A stretch of 64,000 nucleotides of DNA, taken from Paenibacillus massiliensis subsp. panacisoli DSM 21345 (GTDB lineage: Bacteria > Bacillota > Bacilli > Paenibacillales > Paenibacillaceae). Made by a program: the position numbers and the translations under genes. Location of the stretch: NCBI RefSeq assembly GCF_000426545.1, contig NZ_AUFO01000010.1, positions 283,964-347,963 on the forward strand. Direction: 5' to 3'. How positions within the stretch are numbered: position 1 is the stretch's first letter; each line of letters starts with the position of its first letter. The notes beneath the pieces are model-generated. The model saw nothing but the letters and a program-made list of their open reading frames with translations. It was not told where the DNA came from and made no database searches. Below, piece after piece: positions 34,690 through 42,865 of this stretch.

Positions 34690-35991
34690 ATGCTGAAGGA
34701 ACGAGTAGAATACTTATGCAAACGAAGAGGAATTACCCGCAAGGAACTGGTAGACGGGCTGGTTACGCAGGCGCATTTTGCTAATATTTTGGCGGACCGC
34801 TATCCATTGCCAGACGATTTGGCGGAGCAGCTAGCTCCAAGGCTGAATGTGCCAATGGATCATCTGACAGAGGCAGCACGAGCCGACGAATCCGTCCTAG
34901 CACAGGCTGAAGACATCTTCCAACAGCTATCCCAGACAGCTTCGTTCGTGCCAGAGAGCTACGTGCACGAGCTGCCGGATCGGGCCCCTGCCCTGACGAT
35001 CGAGCTGACCACGGCCCTTATGAAGGCTGTCTACTATCAGCAATTGAATGATCTGGCAGCCTATGAATATATACATAGCTCGTATCTGAACTTTTACCTG
35101 GATAAGTATGGCCGCCCGGATGAAGTAAGCGTGCCAGGACCGCTCCAGAAGGCATTATTGTTCTATAAAATACAGCATTATCGTTCGAAAGGTCACTATC
35201 ATGATGTATTGCACCATGCAGAGAAGCTATTGAGCAAGGTGGAGCCAGGGACAGAGATATGGCTGACTACACAAAATATGAAAATGGAAGCGTATGTATC
35301 CCTCAAGCAATTCGAGCAGGCCAAGCGTGTGTTCGATGAAACGCTGCGACGGGTATACGATGACCGTTTATTCCACAGACTGTCAGGTCTGTATGTAGCC
35401 TATAGTGGATATTGCTATGCTGTAGGCTGGCTGCAAGAAGCTCTGTCTGCCTTGAGTATGGCTGAGGCTCATCTGGTCTATGCTCCCAATGCTGGTGAAG
35501 TGATGCTCTCGATCATGAACAACCGCATTATTATAGAGACGATGTCAGGAAAATATGACAAGGCGCTAGAGGATATTACGCGGCTGCAGTCAATGGTGGA
35601 GAAGGAGCCGGAGGAGACGAGGCAGTTGCTTAGGCCGACGCTAACGATCTACCGTTGTGAGCTGGCATTAGTCCGCAAGCATTGGCCTACATTGTCTGCC
35701 GCGGTGGAGGAGCTGGGACAGCTGCCGTTGAGCCGAGATCAGCACATGACACTGCTGTTTTACCAGAGTCAATTAGCTCTATCTTACGGAGCCAATGAAC
35801 AGTTCATAGAGCAGGCCCTTGCGTGTCTGGAATACTATGAAGAGACGCAGCAGGAGCTTCGACTGGAGCAGCTCTATGAAGCGCTTGCGACCATATCTGA
35901 GGAGGGGCGAAAATATAAGGAAGCCGCTACCTACTATCGCAAGCTGGTGTATTTGCTTAGAAGACACAACGCGCCTGGAAGCATGGACTAG
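34690..35991 (+). CDS. HTH-TPR transcriptional regulator, RNPP-like
   Basis: A 433-residue soluble protein. ATG at 34690 follows an AGGAGGAGGAGG run. Residues 1-65 form an Xre-type helix-turn-helix (LKERVEYLCKRRGITRKEL, VTQAHFANILADRYPLP). The rest is alpha-helical with repeated aromatic/Ala patterns of tetratricopeptide repeats (KALLFYKIQHYRSKGHYHDV, AYVSLKQFEQAKRVFDETL, YDKALEDITRL, KYKEAATYYRKLVYLL). This architecture is shared by peptide-responsive PlcR/PrgX/Rap-like regulators and by other TPR regulators. No signal-peptide-bearing pro-peptide gene is visible downstream, so peptide control is only a possibility. Confidence 0.8.
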   Translation: MLKERVEYLCKRRGITRKELVDGLVTQAHFANILADRYPLPDDLAEQLAPRLNVPMDHLTEAARADESVLAQAEDIFQQLSQTASFVPESYVHELPDRAPALTIELTTALMKAVYYQQLNDLAAYEYIHSSYLNFYLDKYGRPDEVSVPGPLQKALLFYKIQHYRSKGHYHDVLHHAEKLLSKVEPGTEIWLTTQNMKMEAYVSLKQFEQAKRVFDETLRRVYDDRLFHRLSGLYVAYSGYCYAVGWLQEALSALSMAEAHLVYAPNAGEVMLSIMNNRIIIETMSGKYDKALEDITRLQSMVEKEPEETRQLLRPTLTIYRCELALVRKHWPTLSAAVEELGQLPLSRDQHMTLLFYQSQLALSYGANEQFIEQALACLEYYEETQQELRLEQLYEALATISEEGRKYKEAATYYRKLVYLLRRHNAPGSMD

Positions 35992-36118
35992 ACTTACCAA
36001 TCACACGAATCAATTGCACCAAGTCACAAAACTTTACTCCTAATGGATGTGTATAGATCCCGCGAGTGGCACTTTTATTGCGCTAATATCGTTATTTCCC
36101 CAAATATCAAGCTCGAAG

Positions 36119-36142
36119 ATCCCTGTAAAGCAGGGATTTTTG
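36119..36142 (+). terminator. Terminator of the HTH-TPR gene
   Basis: ATCCCTG loop TAAAG CAGGGAT then TTT TT. Confidence 0.85.
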
Positions 36143-36254
36143 CTGTTTTATTGGATGTCCCGCGATGTATTGTCGTGAGGCTGCGCGGGTGTTTATACTT
36201 GAATTAAGCCAGAAACATAGCTAAACGCTATAACTAATGAAAAGAGGTGCAGCC

Positions 36255-36674
36255 ATGCTAGGATGGTTCGGGAAAAAGAAAAAGAATGAAGATGCTCTGG
36301 AGCATGCCGACCGCGTCATGAATACAGGATTAACGGGGCTGATGATGAAGGGCTTCGTGCCGAAGGAGCATCGGGACACGATTAATCAAAGCCTTAATTC
36401 AGCTAAGGATGCACAGCTTGCGGCTCATGGTGGTCTGCCGTTAATGGCTACTGCGAAGGTGCTGCGCGTTACAGATACCGGTAAGCTGATTAACTTTGAT
36501 CCGGTGGTCATTCTGGAGCTGAGTGTGACGGAGACAGGTGGGAGTTGCTATAACAAGACGATGGAGACCTTGGTATCCAAGCTCCAGATTCCTCGGGCAG
36601 GCGATACTGTAGGGCTTGCGTCCAATCCTGCCAAGCCTTCCGAGTTCCTCTATATGGGACTGATCGCAGGCTAA
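36255..36674 (+). CDS. Conserved protein of unknown function
   Basis: A 139-residue soluble protein; ATG at 36255 follows AAGAGGTG, the first ATG at 36237 does not have a site. The N-terminus is LGWFGKKKKNED, then a helical part to about residue 55. Residues 60-139 read ATAKVLRVTDTGKLINFDPVV-type strands with ILELSVTETGG and LQIPRAGDTVGLASNP. That pattern (altered-response sequence plus pro-rich P-value-like strand) resembles a beta-barrel domain of unknown function that recurs in bacterial membrane-associated proteins. I cannot assign a role. No operon partner. Confidence 0.7.
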   Translation: MLGWFGKKKKNEDALEHADRVMNTGLTGLMMKGFVPKEHRDTINQSLNSAKDAQLAAHGGLPLMATAKVLRVTDTGKLINFDPVVILELSVTETGGSCYNKTMETLVSKLQIPRAGDTVGLASNPAKPSEFLYMGLIAG

Positions 36675-36759
36675 TTGGGGCAGTGGCCAAGCACTTAATC
36701 ATAAATAAAATGCATGTAACAATGAGTTATCGAGTTAATGAGGATGCGTATTCCTAATC

Positions 36760-36848
36760 AAAAAGCACCTCGATGGGCAAATGAATGGACTACCCGGTCT
36801 CACATGCGGGGCAGTCTCATTTCATCTTCCATCAAGGTGCTCTTTTTC
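36760..36848. terminator. Long bidirectional hairpin terminator
   Basis: AAAAAGCACCT at the left pairs with AGGTGCTCTTTTT at the right. Nested stems GATGG/CCATC, GACT/AGTC and CCCG/CGGG run to a 10-base loop. It separates two convergent genes. The length (89 bases) is unusual for a terminator. Confidence 0.75.
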
Positions 36849-36931
36849 TTAACACGTTATTGCTATTGTTCTAAAATTCATTTCTATTGCTCTAGAGTTC
36901 ATTGCTCTGGACTTACTGCTTCAGCGTAATA

Positions 36932-37255
36932 TTAATGGGCTTCGGCCTGCTTGGTGCTTGCCTGATTGTGATCCCGGTGAAGCTTGCGATCGTATACAAA
37001 TGGACCAAAGGGCAGCAGGGATGCGAGCACGCCCAGAAAGGATTGCCACAGTGTAATTTTGCGTACGACCAGTGCGAACAAGATGGCTGCAAGATACATC
37101 ACGAATAGAATACCGTGGATCATCCCTGTCCAGCTGACCATTTGCGGCAGATCCAATCCATATTTGAGCGGCATAGCAACAAATACAAGCAGCAGATAGG
37201 ATATGGCTTCAAAAATACCTACAACACGAAGAATCGGTAGTGCACGACCAGTCAA
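36932..37255 (-). CDS. DUF3817-family membrane protein
   Basis: A 107-residue protein with three hydrophobic segments (about 8-28, 41-63 and 70-87). LRVVGIFEAISYLLLVFVAMPLK and the HGILFVMYLA motif are the DUF3817 signature; function unknown. TTG start nine bases after AAAGGGG. It is transcribed alone toward the long hairpin terminator. A perfect 19-bp palindrome lies about 170 bases upstream and may be an operator. Confidence 0.85.
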   Translation of the reverse strand: MTGRALPILRVVGIFEAISYLLLVFVAMPLKYGLDLPQMVSWTGMIHGILFVMYLAAILFALVVRKITLWQSFLGVLASLLPFGPFVYDRKLHRDHNQASTKQAEAH

Positions 37256-37425
37256 TTCAGGCAGCCCCTTTCAGCATCTTACAACCTCCCTGAAATGCAA
37301 TGCACTTGAGAGAGGATATGTAAAATGACCGTACATGATTATGGTGAGATCATATACGATGAGAATGTTATTTTTTTATAATATATCCTATAGAAAGTGC
37401 CCTGCGATCACTGGAAAGTTACGAA

Positions 37426-37444
37426 AATTTGAATATTTCAAATT
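37426..37444. promoter_or_regulatory. Palindromic operator candidate
   Basis: AATTTGAA-TAT-TTCAAATT is a perfect inverted repeat in the AT-rich gap between the DUF3817 gene and the end of the double-ATPase gene. The gap 37256-37573 holds nothing else I can support. Confidence 0.4.
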
Positions 37445-37573
37445 CATATAATTATTTATACATATCATTCAATCCACATCCACTTTTTCATTTTCTTTCA
37501 TAGGGGACGTTATCCCATGAACACTTATGAAAATCATCAGTATCGAAATTCCTAACGCATACATAATAAATTT

Positions 37574-39307
37574 TCAGGATTGCGGAACGGCTACCCAGTG
37601 GCCCTTGGATACCTCCACCAGCTCTGAACGATCCAGTTGGTAGTTGTCAGGCGTGCGTGCTTCTTCTGGTGCCAGACGCTTCTTGGCAGCTTCTCTGACA
37701 GGATCAGGAATCGGTACAGCGGCCAGTAATGACTTCGTATACTCATGCTGTGGATTCGTGTACAGCTCTTCACTTTCTGCCAACTCTACAATTTTGCCCA
37801 TGTACATGACAGCGACCCGATCGCTGATGTGCTTGACCATGGACAGATCATGAGCAATGAACAGGTAGGTTAGACCGAGACGCTGCTGCAGCTCCTCCAT
37901 CAGCTTGACGATCTGGGACTGTATGGAGACGTCAAGTGCGGATAGCGGCTCATCGCAGACAATGAACTGCGGCTCTACTGCCAACGCTCTTGCAATTCCG
38001 ATCCGCTGGCGTTGACCGCCTGAGAATTCATGCGGATAACGCAGGGCATGCCTGGGCTCAAGGCCGACCATATCCAATAGCTCCTCTACCCGCTTGCGCC
38101 GTTCCTGCTTGCTGCCGGACAGCCCCTGCACATCCATTGACTCTCCGATAATATCCAGCACGTTCAATCGCGGATTCAGCGAAGCATAGGGGTCCTGGAA
38201 GATCATCTGCATATGCCGGCGCATGGCCTTCATATCCTTTCGTGAGAAACGATTAATCGCCATCCCCTGGTACAGGATATCTCCGCCTGTCGGCTCATGC
38301 AAGCGCAGGATCGAGCGTCCCGTTGTAGACTTGCCACTGCCGGATTCTCCTACGACTCCAAGTGTCTCCCCACGCTGGATATGAAAGCTGATGTCATCAA
38401 CCGCACGGAGCACCTTGCCTTTGCCCAGATTGAAATGCTGCTTGAGGGACTTCACCTCCAGCAATGGACGCGCATCCCGGGAAATTACTGTGGATGCAGG
38501 CTTGGGCTTCTTGGGCTCGTCCAGCCGGGGCAACGCGTTCAGCAGCTTCTGTGTATAAGGGTGACGCGGATTCGCGAAGATCTCGGTTGTCGTGCCTGTC
38601 TCGACAATCTCCCCTTGCTTCATAACAGCAACGCGGTCGCACACGCCTGCGACGACACCCAGATCATGGGTGATCAGAATGATGGCTGTACCGAACTGCT
38701 GCTGCATATGCTTCATCAGATTCAGAATCTGCGCCTGAATTGTCACATCGAGTGCGGTCGTCGGCTCATCAGCAATGAGCAGGGAAGGACGACAGGCCAG
38801 CGCGATCGCAATCATGACCCGCTGCCGCATCCCGCCGGAGAATTCATGTGGATATTGGTTGAACCGTACTTCACTATCGCGTATGCCTACAGATTGCAGC
38901 ATTTGCAGAGCCTGTGCCCGTGCCTCCTGATTGGATAGCTTTTGATGCTTCTGGAGGCTCTCCATAATTTGCTGTCCAATTCTCATCGTCGGGTTCAGCG
39001 AAGTCATCGGGTCCTGGAAGATCATGCCGATCTCCTTGCCACGGATTCGCTCCATTTCCGGCTGAGTCAGCTCCGCCAGATTTTGACTGTTAAAAAGGAT
39101 TTCTCCGTTCTTCAGGTAGGAGGGAGGAGAAGGAAGCAGACGCATGATCGAGCGTGCAGTCACACTTTTTCCACTACCGGATTCGCCGACGATGCCGAGC
39201 GTTTCTCCTTTGTTCAACGTGAAGCTGACGTTACGTACAGCCTCGAATTCATCGCCTCTTGTCTGGAAAGATATACTTAAATTATTCACTTCTAATAACG
39301 GGGTCAT
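37574..39307 (-). CDS. Fused double ATP-binding protein of a peptide-type ABC transporter (DppD-DppF fusion)
   Basis: A 577-residue protein with two complete ABC ATPase modules. Module 1 (about 1-260) has [29 protein letters not shown] and [12 protein letters not shown]. Module 2 (about 280-540) has [30 protein letters not shown] and [12 protein letters not shown]. In most peptide importers these are separate OppD and OppF proteins. ATG at 39307 has GGTGAG close upstream; ATG at 39325 has none. It is divergent from the permease-permease-binding protein genes and is their obvious energiser. Module 1 is close to the orphan ATPase at 24268. Confidence 0.93.
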   Translation of the reverse strand: MTPLLEVNNLSISFQTRGDEFEAVRNVSFTLNKGETLGIVGESGSGKSVTARSIMRLLPSPPSYLKNGEILFNSQNLAELTQPEMERIRGKEIGMIFQDPMTSLNPTMRIGQQIMESLQKHQKLSNQEARAQALQMLQSVGIRDSEVRFNQYPHEFSGGMRQRVMIAIALACRPSLLIADEPTTALDVTIQAQILNLMKHMQQQFGTAIILITHDLGVVAGVCDRVAVMKQGEIVETGTTTEIFANPRHPYTQKLLNALPRLDEPKKPKPASTVISRDARPLLEVKSLKQHFNLGKGKVLRAVDDISFHIQRGETLGVVGESGSGKSTTGRSILRLHEPTGGDILYQGMAINRFSRKDMKAMRRHMQMIFQDPYASLNPRLNVLDIIGESMDVQGLSGSKQERRKRVEELLDMVGLEPRHALRYPHEFSGGQRQRIGIARALAVEPQFIVCDEPLSALDVSIQSQIVKLMEELQQRLGLTYLFIAHDLSMVKHISDRVAVMYMGKIVELAESEELYTNPQHEYTKSLLAAVPIPDPVREAAKKRLAPEEARTPDNYQLDRSELVEVSKGHWVAVPQS

Positions 39308-39479
39308 CTCTCTCACCTGCACCATGTCAAAATATATGAACTTGGATCAATTTCATATTACCTTTAGCTGCTTCAATCTGGAATATATATAGATCAAAAC
39401 GATTTAATTTGTCTACATATATTTACAAAAACCATTCTTTAGTGAGTTATGAAATTGTTGATCTTGGGAAATTTTATGC

Positions 39480-39508
39480 TTGACTTCACCACAATATGGA
39501 CTAATAAT
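39480..39508 (+). promoter_or_regulatory. Promoter of the permease genes
   Basis: TTGACT (39480-39485), 17-base spacer, AATAAT (39503-39508). Just downstream AGTATA-CTAA-TATACT (39511-39526) is an inverted repeat that could be an operator. Confidence 0.45.
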
Positions 39509-39555
39509 TAAGTATACTAATATACTCGGAATTGTCAATTTGAGTTCTGCTATGA

Positions 39556-41037
39556 ATGGACTTTCAAGCAATCTTGGAGAGGATTTGTCGTTCTATGGAA
39601 TTATCGGGAGCAGTTCAACACAGTTTACTAGGTCGCAATATAAGTGAAGCTTTTGGCAAAATGCTGCATAGCCCGTTGTATAAAGGAGCCGTATTCCTGC
39701 TTGGTGCTCCAGTTCATCTCTATGCTGGCATCGTGCATCTGGGACGTAAAAGGAATCATCCCTTCTTTGCAGTTGAGCAGGAGACGAGGCGTGGGCTACT
39801 GGAGGCAGGCATCCGTGATCGGCTGCTTGCTGAATTCAAGGAGCAGCTGCAATTGAAGGAGCAGTTCTTTCAGCGGACTATAGATGAGGCAGTGCTCGCC
39901 AAGGAGGCAGCACAGCTGGCTGATGAACGAATCGAGGCATTGGTCCGGGAGCAGGCTGCCCGAAGGATGGAGGAGCAGGGCGAGGAGAAGCCGACTTATG
40001 CGGCTACGTTTCAGTCGCTGCTGACACGCCCATTGTTCTGCATTTTGTCTTTCCTGCCAGGCCTGCTGATGTATGGCCTTCTTTTTATGTATAGCAATCC
40101 TTATCTGAAATACATGCTAGAGCGGCTATTCATGACATTATTCGTTATCTTCGGTGTATCTGTGCTCGTATTTACGATCCTGTACCTGTCCCCGTTCAAC
40201 CCGGCGGCGAATATTCTGGGTGTGACGGCGACGCCAGAGCAGATCGCCAATTTTAATGCGGTGTATGGACTTGATCAGCCTTATTGGGTACAGCTATGGA
40301 ACTATCTGCGTGGTATTGCCATGTTTGACCTGGGTAAATCCTTCGCCGGTAATGAAGAGATTGCTTCAGCGATTGCTCGCAAATTCCCGGTGACGCTCGT
40401 ATTATCAGTGCTATCGTTAGTGCTTGCCGTCGTGATCGCCTTGCCAATCGGGATTTTGTCAGCGACGAGACCGAATACGCTGCTGGATTATTCCTTTATG
40501 CTGATAGCATTGATTGGCCTGTCGATTCCTAACTTCTGGCAGGGGTTGATCTTCATTCTGAACTTCTCCATTAAGCTCCAGTGGCTTCCGCCGACCTATA
40601 ATCCACAGAACTGGCTATCCATGATTATGCCGGTAGCGGTGCTGGGTACAGGGCTAACAGCAGCTGTAGCAAGGATGACCCGATCGTCGACGCTGGAGGT
40701 CATTCACGAGGACTACATGCTGACGGCCAAAGCCAAAGGACTCACAGAACGACAGGTCATCTGGCGTCATGGAGTTCGCAATGCGATTATCCCAATCATC
40801 ACGGTGATCGGCCTGCAATTCGGAGCCATGATGGGCGGGGCGGCAGTGACGGAGAAGGTATTCAACATTAGCGGCTTGGGCAGCTATATTGTGGATAAGC
40901 AGTTCATACCCGATATTCCGGGTATTATGGGCGGTGTCGTATATATAGCCATTACGATCTCCATTATTAATGCAATCATTGACATTTCTTATGCCTTTTT
41001 CGATCCGCGAATTCGTTCCCGGATGAAACAATATTGA
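39556..41037 (+). CDS. Peptide-type ABC permease (DppB-like) with N-terminal extension
   Basis: A 493-residue protein. Residues about 185-493 form an ordinary DppB permease (LERLFMTLFVIFGVSVLVFTI, YLSPFNPAA, the EAA loop EDYMLTAKAKGLTERQVIWRHGVRNAI, and VTEKVFNISGLGSYIVD). About 175 extra residues precede it. They hold a hydrophobic stretch (LYKGAVFLLGAPVHLYAGIVHLG), a charged helical region rich in Glu/Gln/Ala/Arg (likely coiled coil), and a second hydrophobic stretch. Start is uncertain: 39556 has a weak site; ATG at 39595 follows GGAGAGG by 12 bases. It precedes the second permease, with overlapping stop and start possibilities. Confidence 0.85.
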   Translation: MDFQAILERICRSMELSGAVQHSLLGRNISEAFGKMLHSPLYKGAVFLLGAPVHLYAGIVHLGRKRNHPFFAVEQETRRGLLEAGIRDRLLAEFKEQLQLKEQFFQRTIDEAVLAKEAAQLADERIEALVREQAARRMEEQGEEKPTYAATFQSLLTRPLFCILSFLPGLLMYGLLFMYSNPYLKYMLERLFMTLFVIFGVSVLVFTILYLSPFNPAANILGVTATPEQIANFNAVYGLDQPYWVQLWNYLRGIAMFDLGKSFAGNEEIASAIARKFPVTLVLSVLSLVLAVVIALPIGILSATRPNTLLDYSFMLIALIGLSIPNFWQGLIFILNFSIKLQWLPPTYNPQNWLSMIMPVAVLGTGLTAAVARMTRSSTLEVIHEDYMLTAKAKGLTERQVIWRHGVRNAIIPIITVIGLQFGAMMGGAAVTEKVFNISGLGSYIVDKQFIPDIPGIMGGVVYIAITISIINAIIDISYAFFDPRIRSRMKQY

Positions 41038-41054
41038 TAAAGCAGGTGACTTCA

Positions 41055-42575
41055 TTGGCTGATATGCTCCACATTTCCAAGCACAGAGCAGCCATCGCAC
41101 TTCAATCCTCGTCAGAGTATCAGCAAGCCAGTCTAGCTGGGATATGCTCGCTCGTCGTGACCGTGATCTGGTTGTTAGGCAGTTATGATTTTGCAGATGG
41201 ACAGCTGCGTCCTTTTGTTCTCATTGCTGGCATCGTATATGGTGTGTTCACGCTCCTACAGGCAGGTCTTACGCTTCTACTCCGCAGAAGCCTGCTTCGT
41301 GAGGGACGTATCTCTTCAAGACTACGCCTGCTGGGGTACGTGCAATTGCTGAGCTTGCTTACAGGCAATATCTTTATCTTTCTCTCCGCCTGTCAATTGA
41401 TTAAGAAGGAACGAGTGCCGGAGTACACGATAGGCATCTACATGCTACTTACACAGCTGGCTGTCATTGCCGTATCCGGATTGAATGTGTTCAAGCCATA
41501 CGTGGCAGATACCTTTATTACAGGCATGCTGGTTCTGATCATAGTGGCGGTGTTCTATCTCGCAGCCGTGCTGCTGATTGCCCTCGCAGTGAAGAGGGAT
41601 CATATCCCGGGCTGGATGATGTGGCTGGCGATTCCCTTGATGGCAACAGCCGTAACAGGCAATCTCTTTGCTCTCGTACTGGGGCTGTCGTTAATCTCCA
41701 GAATTCGTAGACAGGCCACTCATACAGTAGGGAGCTGGGAGCGGATCAGTGAGCATCTAACGGGAAATACCACCTCCATGCTTGGTGCATTTTTCGTTAT
41801 TTTTCTGTTCAACATCTCGATAGGCAGCTTCTTCACCTTTGATTACGGCATGGCGATCGAAAATAATTACAGTGCGATTCTGCAGCAGCCGTCCCTGGCT
41901 TATCCACTAGGTACCGATAATTTCGGGCGCTGTCTGTTCTCTCGTATTATCTTCGGTGCGCGCATCTCACTGATCGTCGGTGTGATCTCGACACTCATAC
42001 CGCTATTGATTGGTGGTATACTTGGTGCCGTTTCTGGCTATTTCGGACGCTACACAGACCATATCATCATGCGTGCATTGGATATTCTGTATGCGGTGCC
42101 GGGCATTCTGCTGGCGATTGCTATTATTGCAGCCTTCGGTGCGAATACGGTGAATCTGATTGTAGCCTTGAGTGTGGGAGCCATCCCCACCTATGCTCGG
42201 ACTATGAGAGCTAATGTGCTCCAGGTATCTACATTTGAGTTCGTCGATGCTGCCCGGGCTTTTGGCTCAGGACATTTGAAGATTATTTTCAAGCATATCG
42301 TACCGAATTCCATGGCTCCGATGATCGTCAAATCAACGCTGACCATCGGTAGTGCTGTCATTGCCACGAGCAGTCTGAGCTACCTGGGTCTTGGCGTAGA
42401 ACCGCATATTCCCGAATGGGGGAACATTCTTAAGCTGGGCAGTACGTATCTGGAGAGTCATTCGTACCTGGCCATCTATCCAGGGCTGGCGATTATTGCG
42501 CTTGTACTGTCATTCAACTTCCTCGGTGATGGCCTGCGTGATGCGCTTGACCCACGCATGGAGCAGTCCTCGTAG
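41055..42575 (+). CDS. Peptide-type ABC permease (DppC-like) with six-helix N-terminal extension
   Basis: A 506-residue membrane protein. Residues about 240-506 are a standard DppC permease (YPLGTDNFGRCLFSRIIFGAR, LDILYAVPGILLAIAI, the EAA loop FVDAARAFGSGHLKIIFKHI, and LGLGVEPHIPEWGNIL). The first 235 residues, absent from ordinary DppC, contain about six hydrophobic segments and few polar loops. TTG at 41055 has AGGTGA upstream; TTG at 41034 overlaps the preceding stop, and an ATG lies at 41064. It forms the channel with the preceding permease. Confidence 0.87.
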   Translation: MADMLHISKHRAAIALQSSSEYQQASLAGICSLVVTVIWLLGSYDFADGQLRPFVLIAGIVYGVFTLLQAGLTLLLRRSLLREGRISSRLRLLGYVQLLSLLTGNIFIFLSACQLIKKERVPEYTIGIYMLLTQLAVIAVSGLNVFKPYVADTFITGMLVLIIVAVFYLAAVLLIALAVKRDHIPGWMMWLAIPLMATAVTGNLFALVLGLSLISRIRRQATHTVGSWERISEHLTGNTTSMLGAFFVIFLFNISIGSFFTFDYGMAIENNYSAILQQPSLAYPLGTDNFGRCLFSRIIFGARISLIVGVISTLIPLLIGGILGAVSGYFGRYTDHIIMRALDILYAVPGILLAIAIIAAFGANTVNLIVALSVGAIPTYARTMRANVLQVSTFEFVDAARAFGSGHLKIIFKHIVPNSMAPMIVKSTLTIGSAVIATSSLSYLGLGVEPHIPEWGNILKLGSTYLESHSYLAIYPGLAIIALVLSFNFLGDGLRDALDPRMEQSS

Positions 42576-42865
42576 ACAGTCCAATGTGAAATTCGAGCAA
42601 AGCGTGCATCACAGCAATCGGTGAGTTGTTCTGATCGCTTAGTTATCGTAGTGAAGGTGATTGGATCAAGCCATGATGAAGTCAGTAAACGCCTTTTCGG
42701 AAAATGGTAGTACAAGAGGGAGTTCAGTTAGCGGTAGCGTGCATTATTCGGCCTCCAAGGGGTTGCATAAAGTGCGGCCGCTTGTCAATGAAATTATACC
42801 TAGCAAAATGATAGGGATAATGGTAATATAAAAAACAGGAACACACACATAGGGGGAGTTCAACC

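Noticed and set aside
36043..36210. 54-codon frame after the HTH-TPR gene, considered as a signalling pro-peptide
   Set aside because: No ribosome site, no signal peptide, and it reads straight through an intrinsic terminator.
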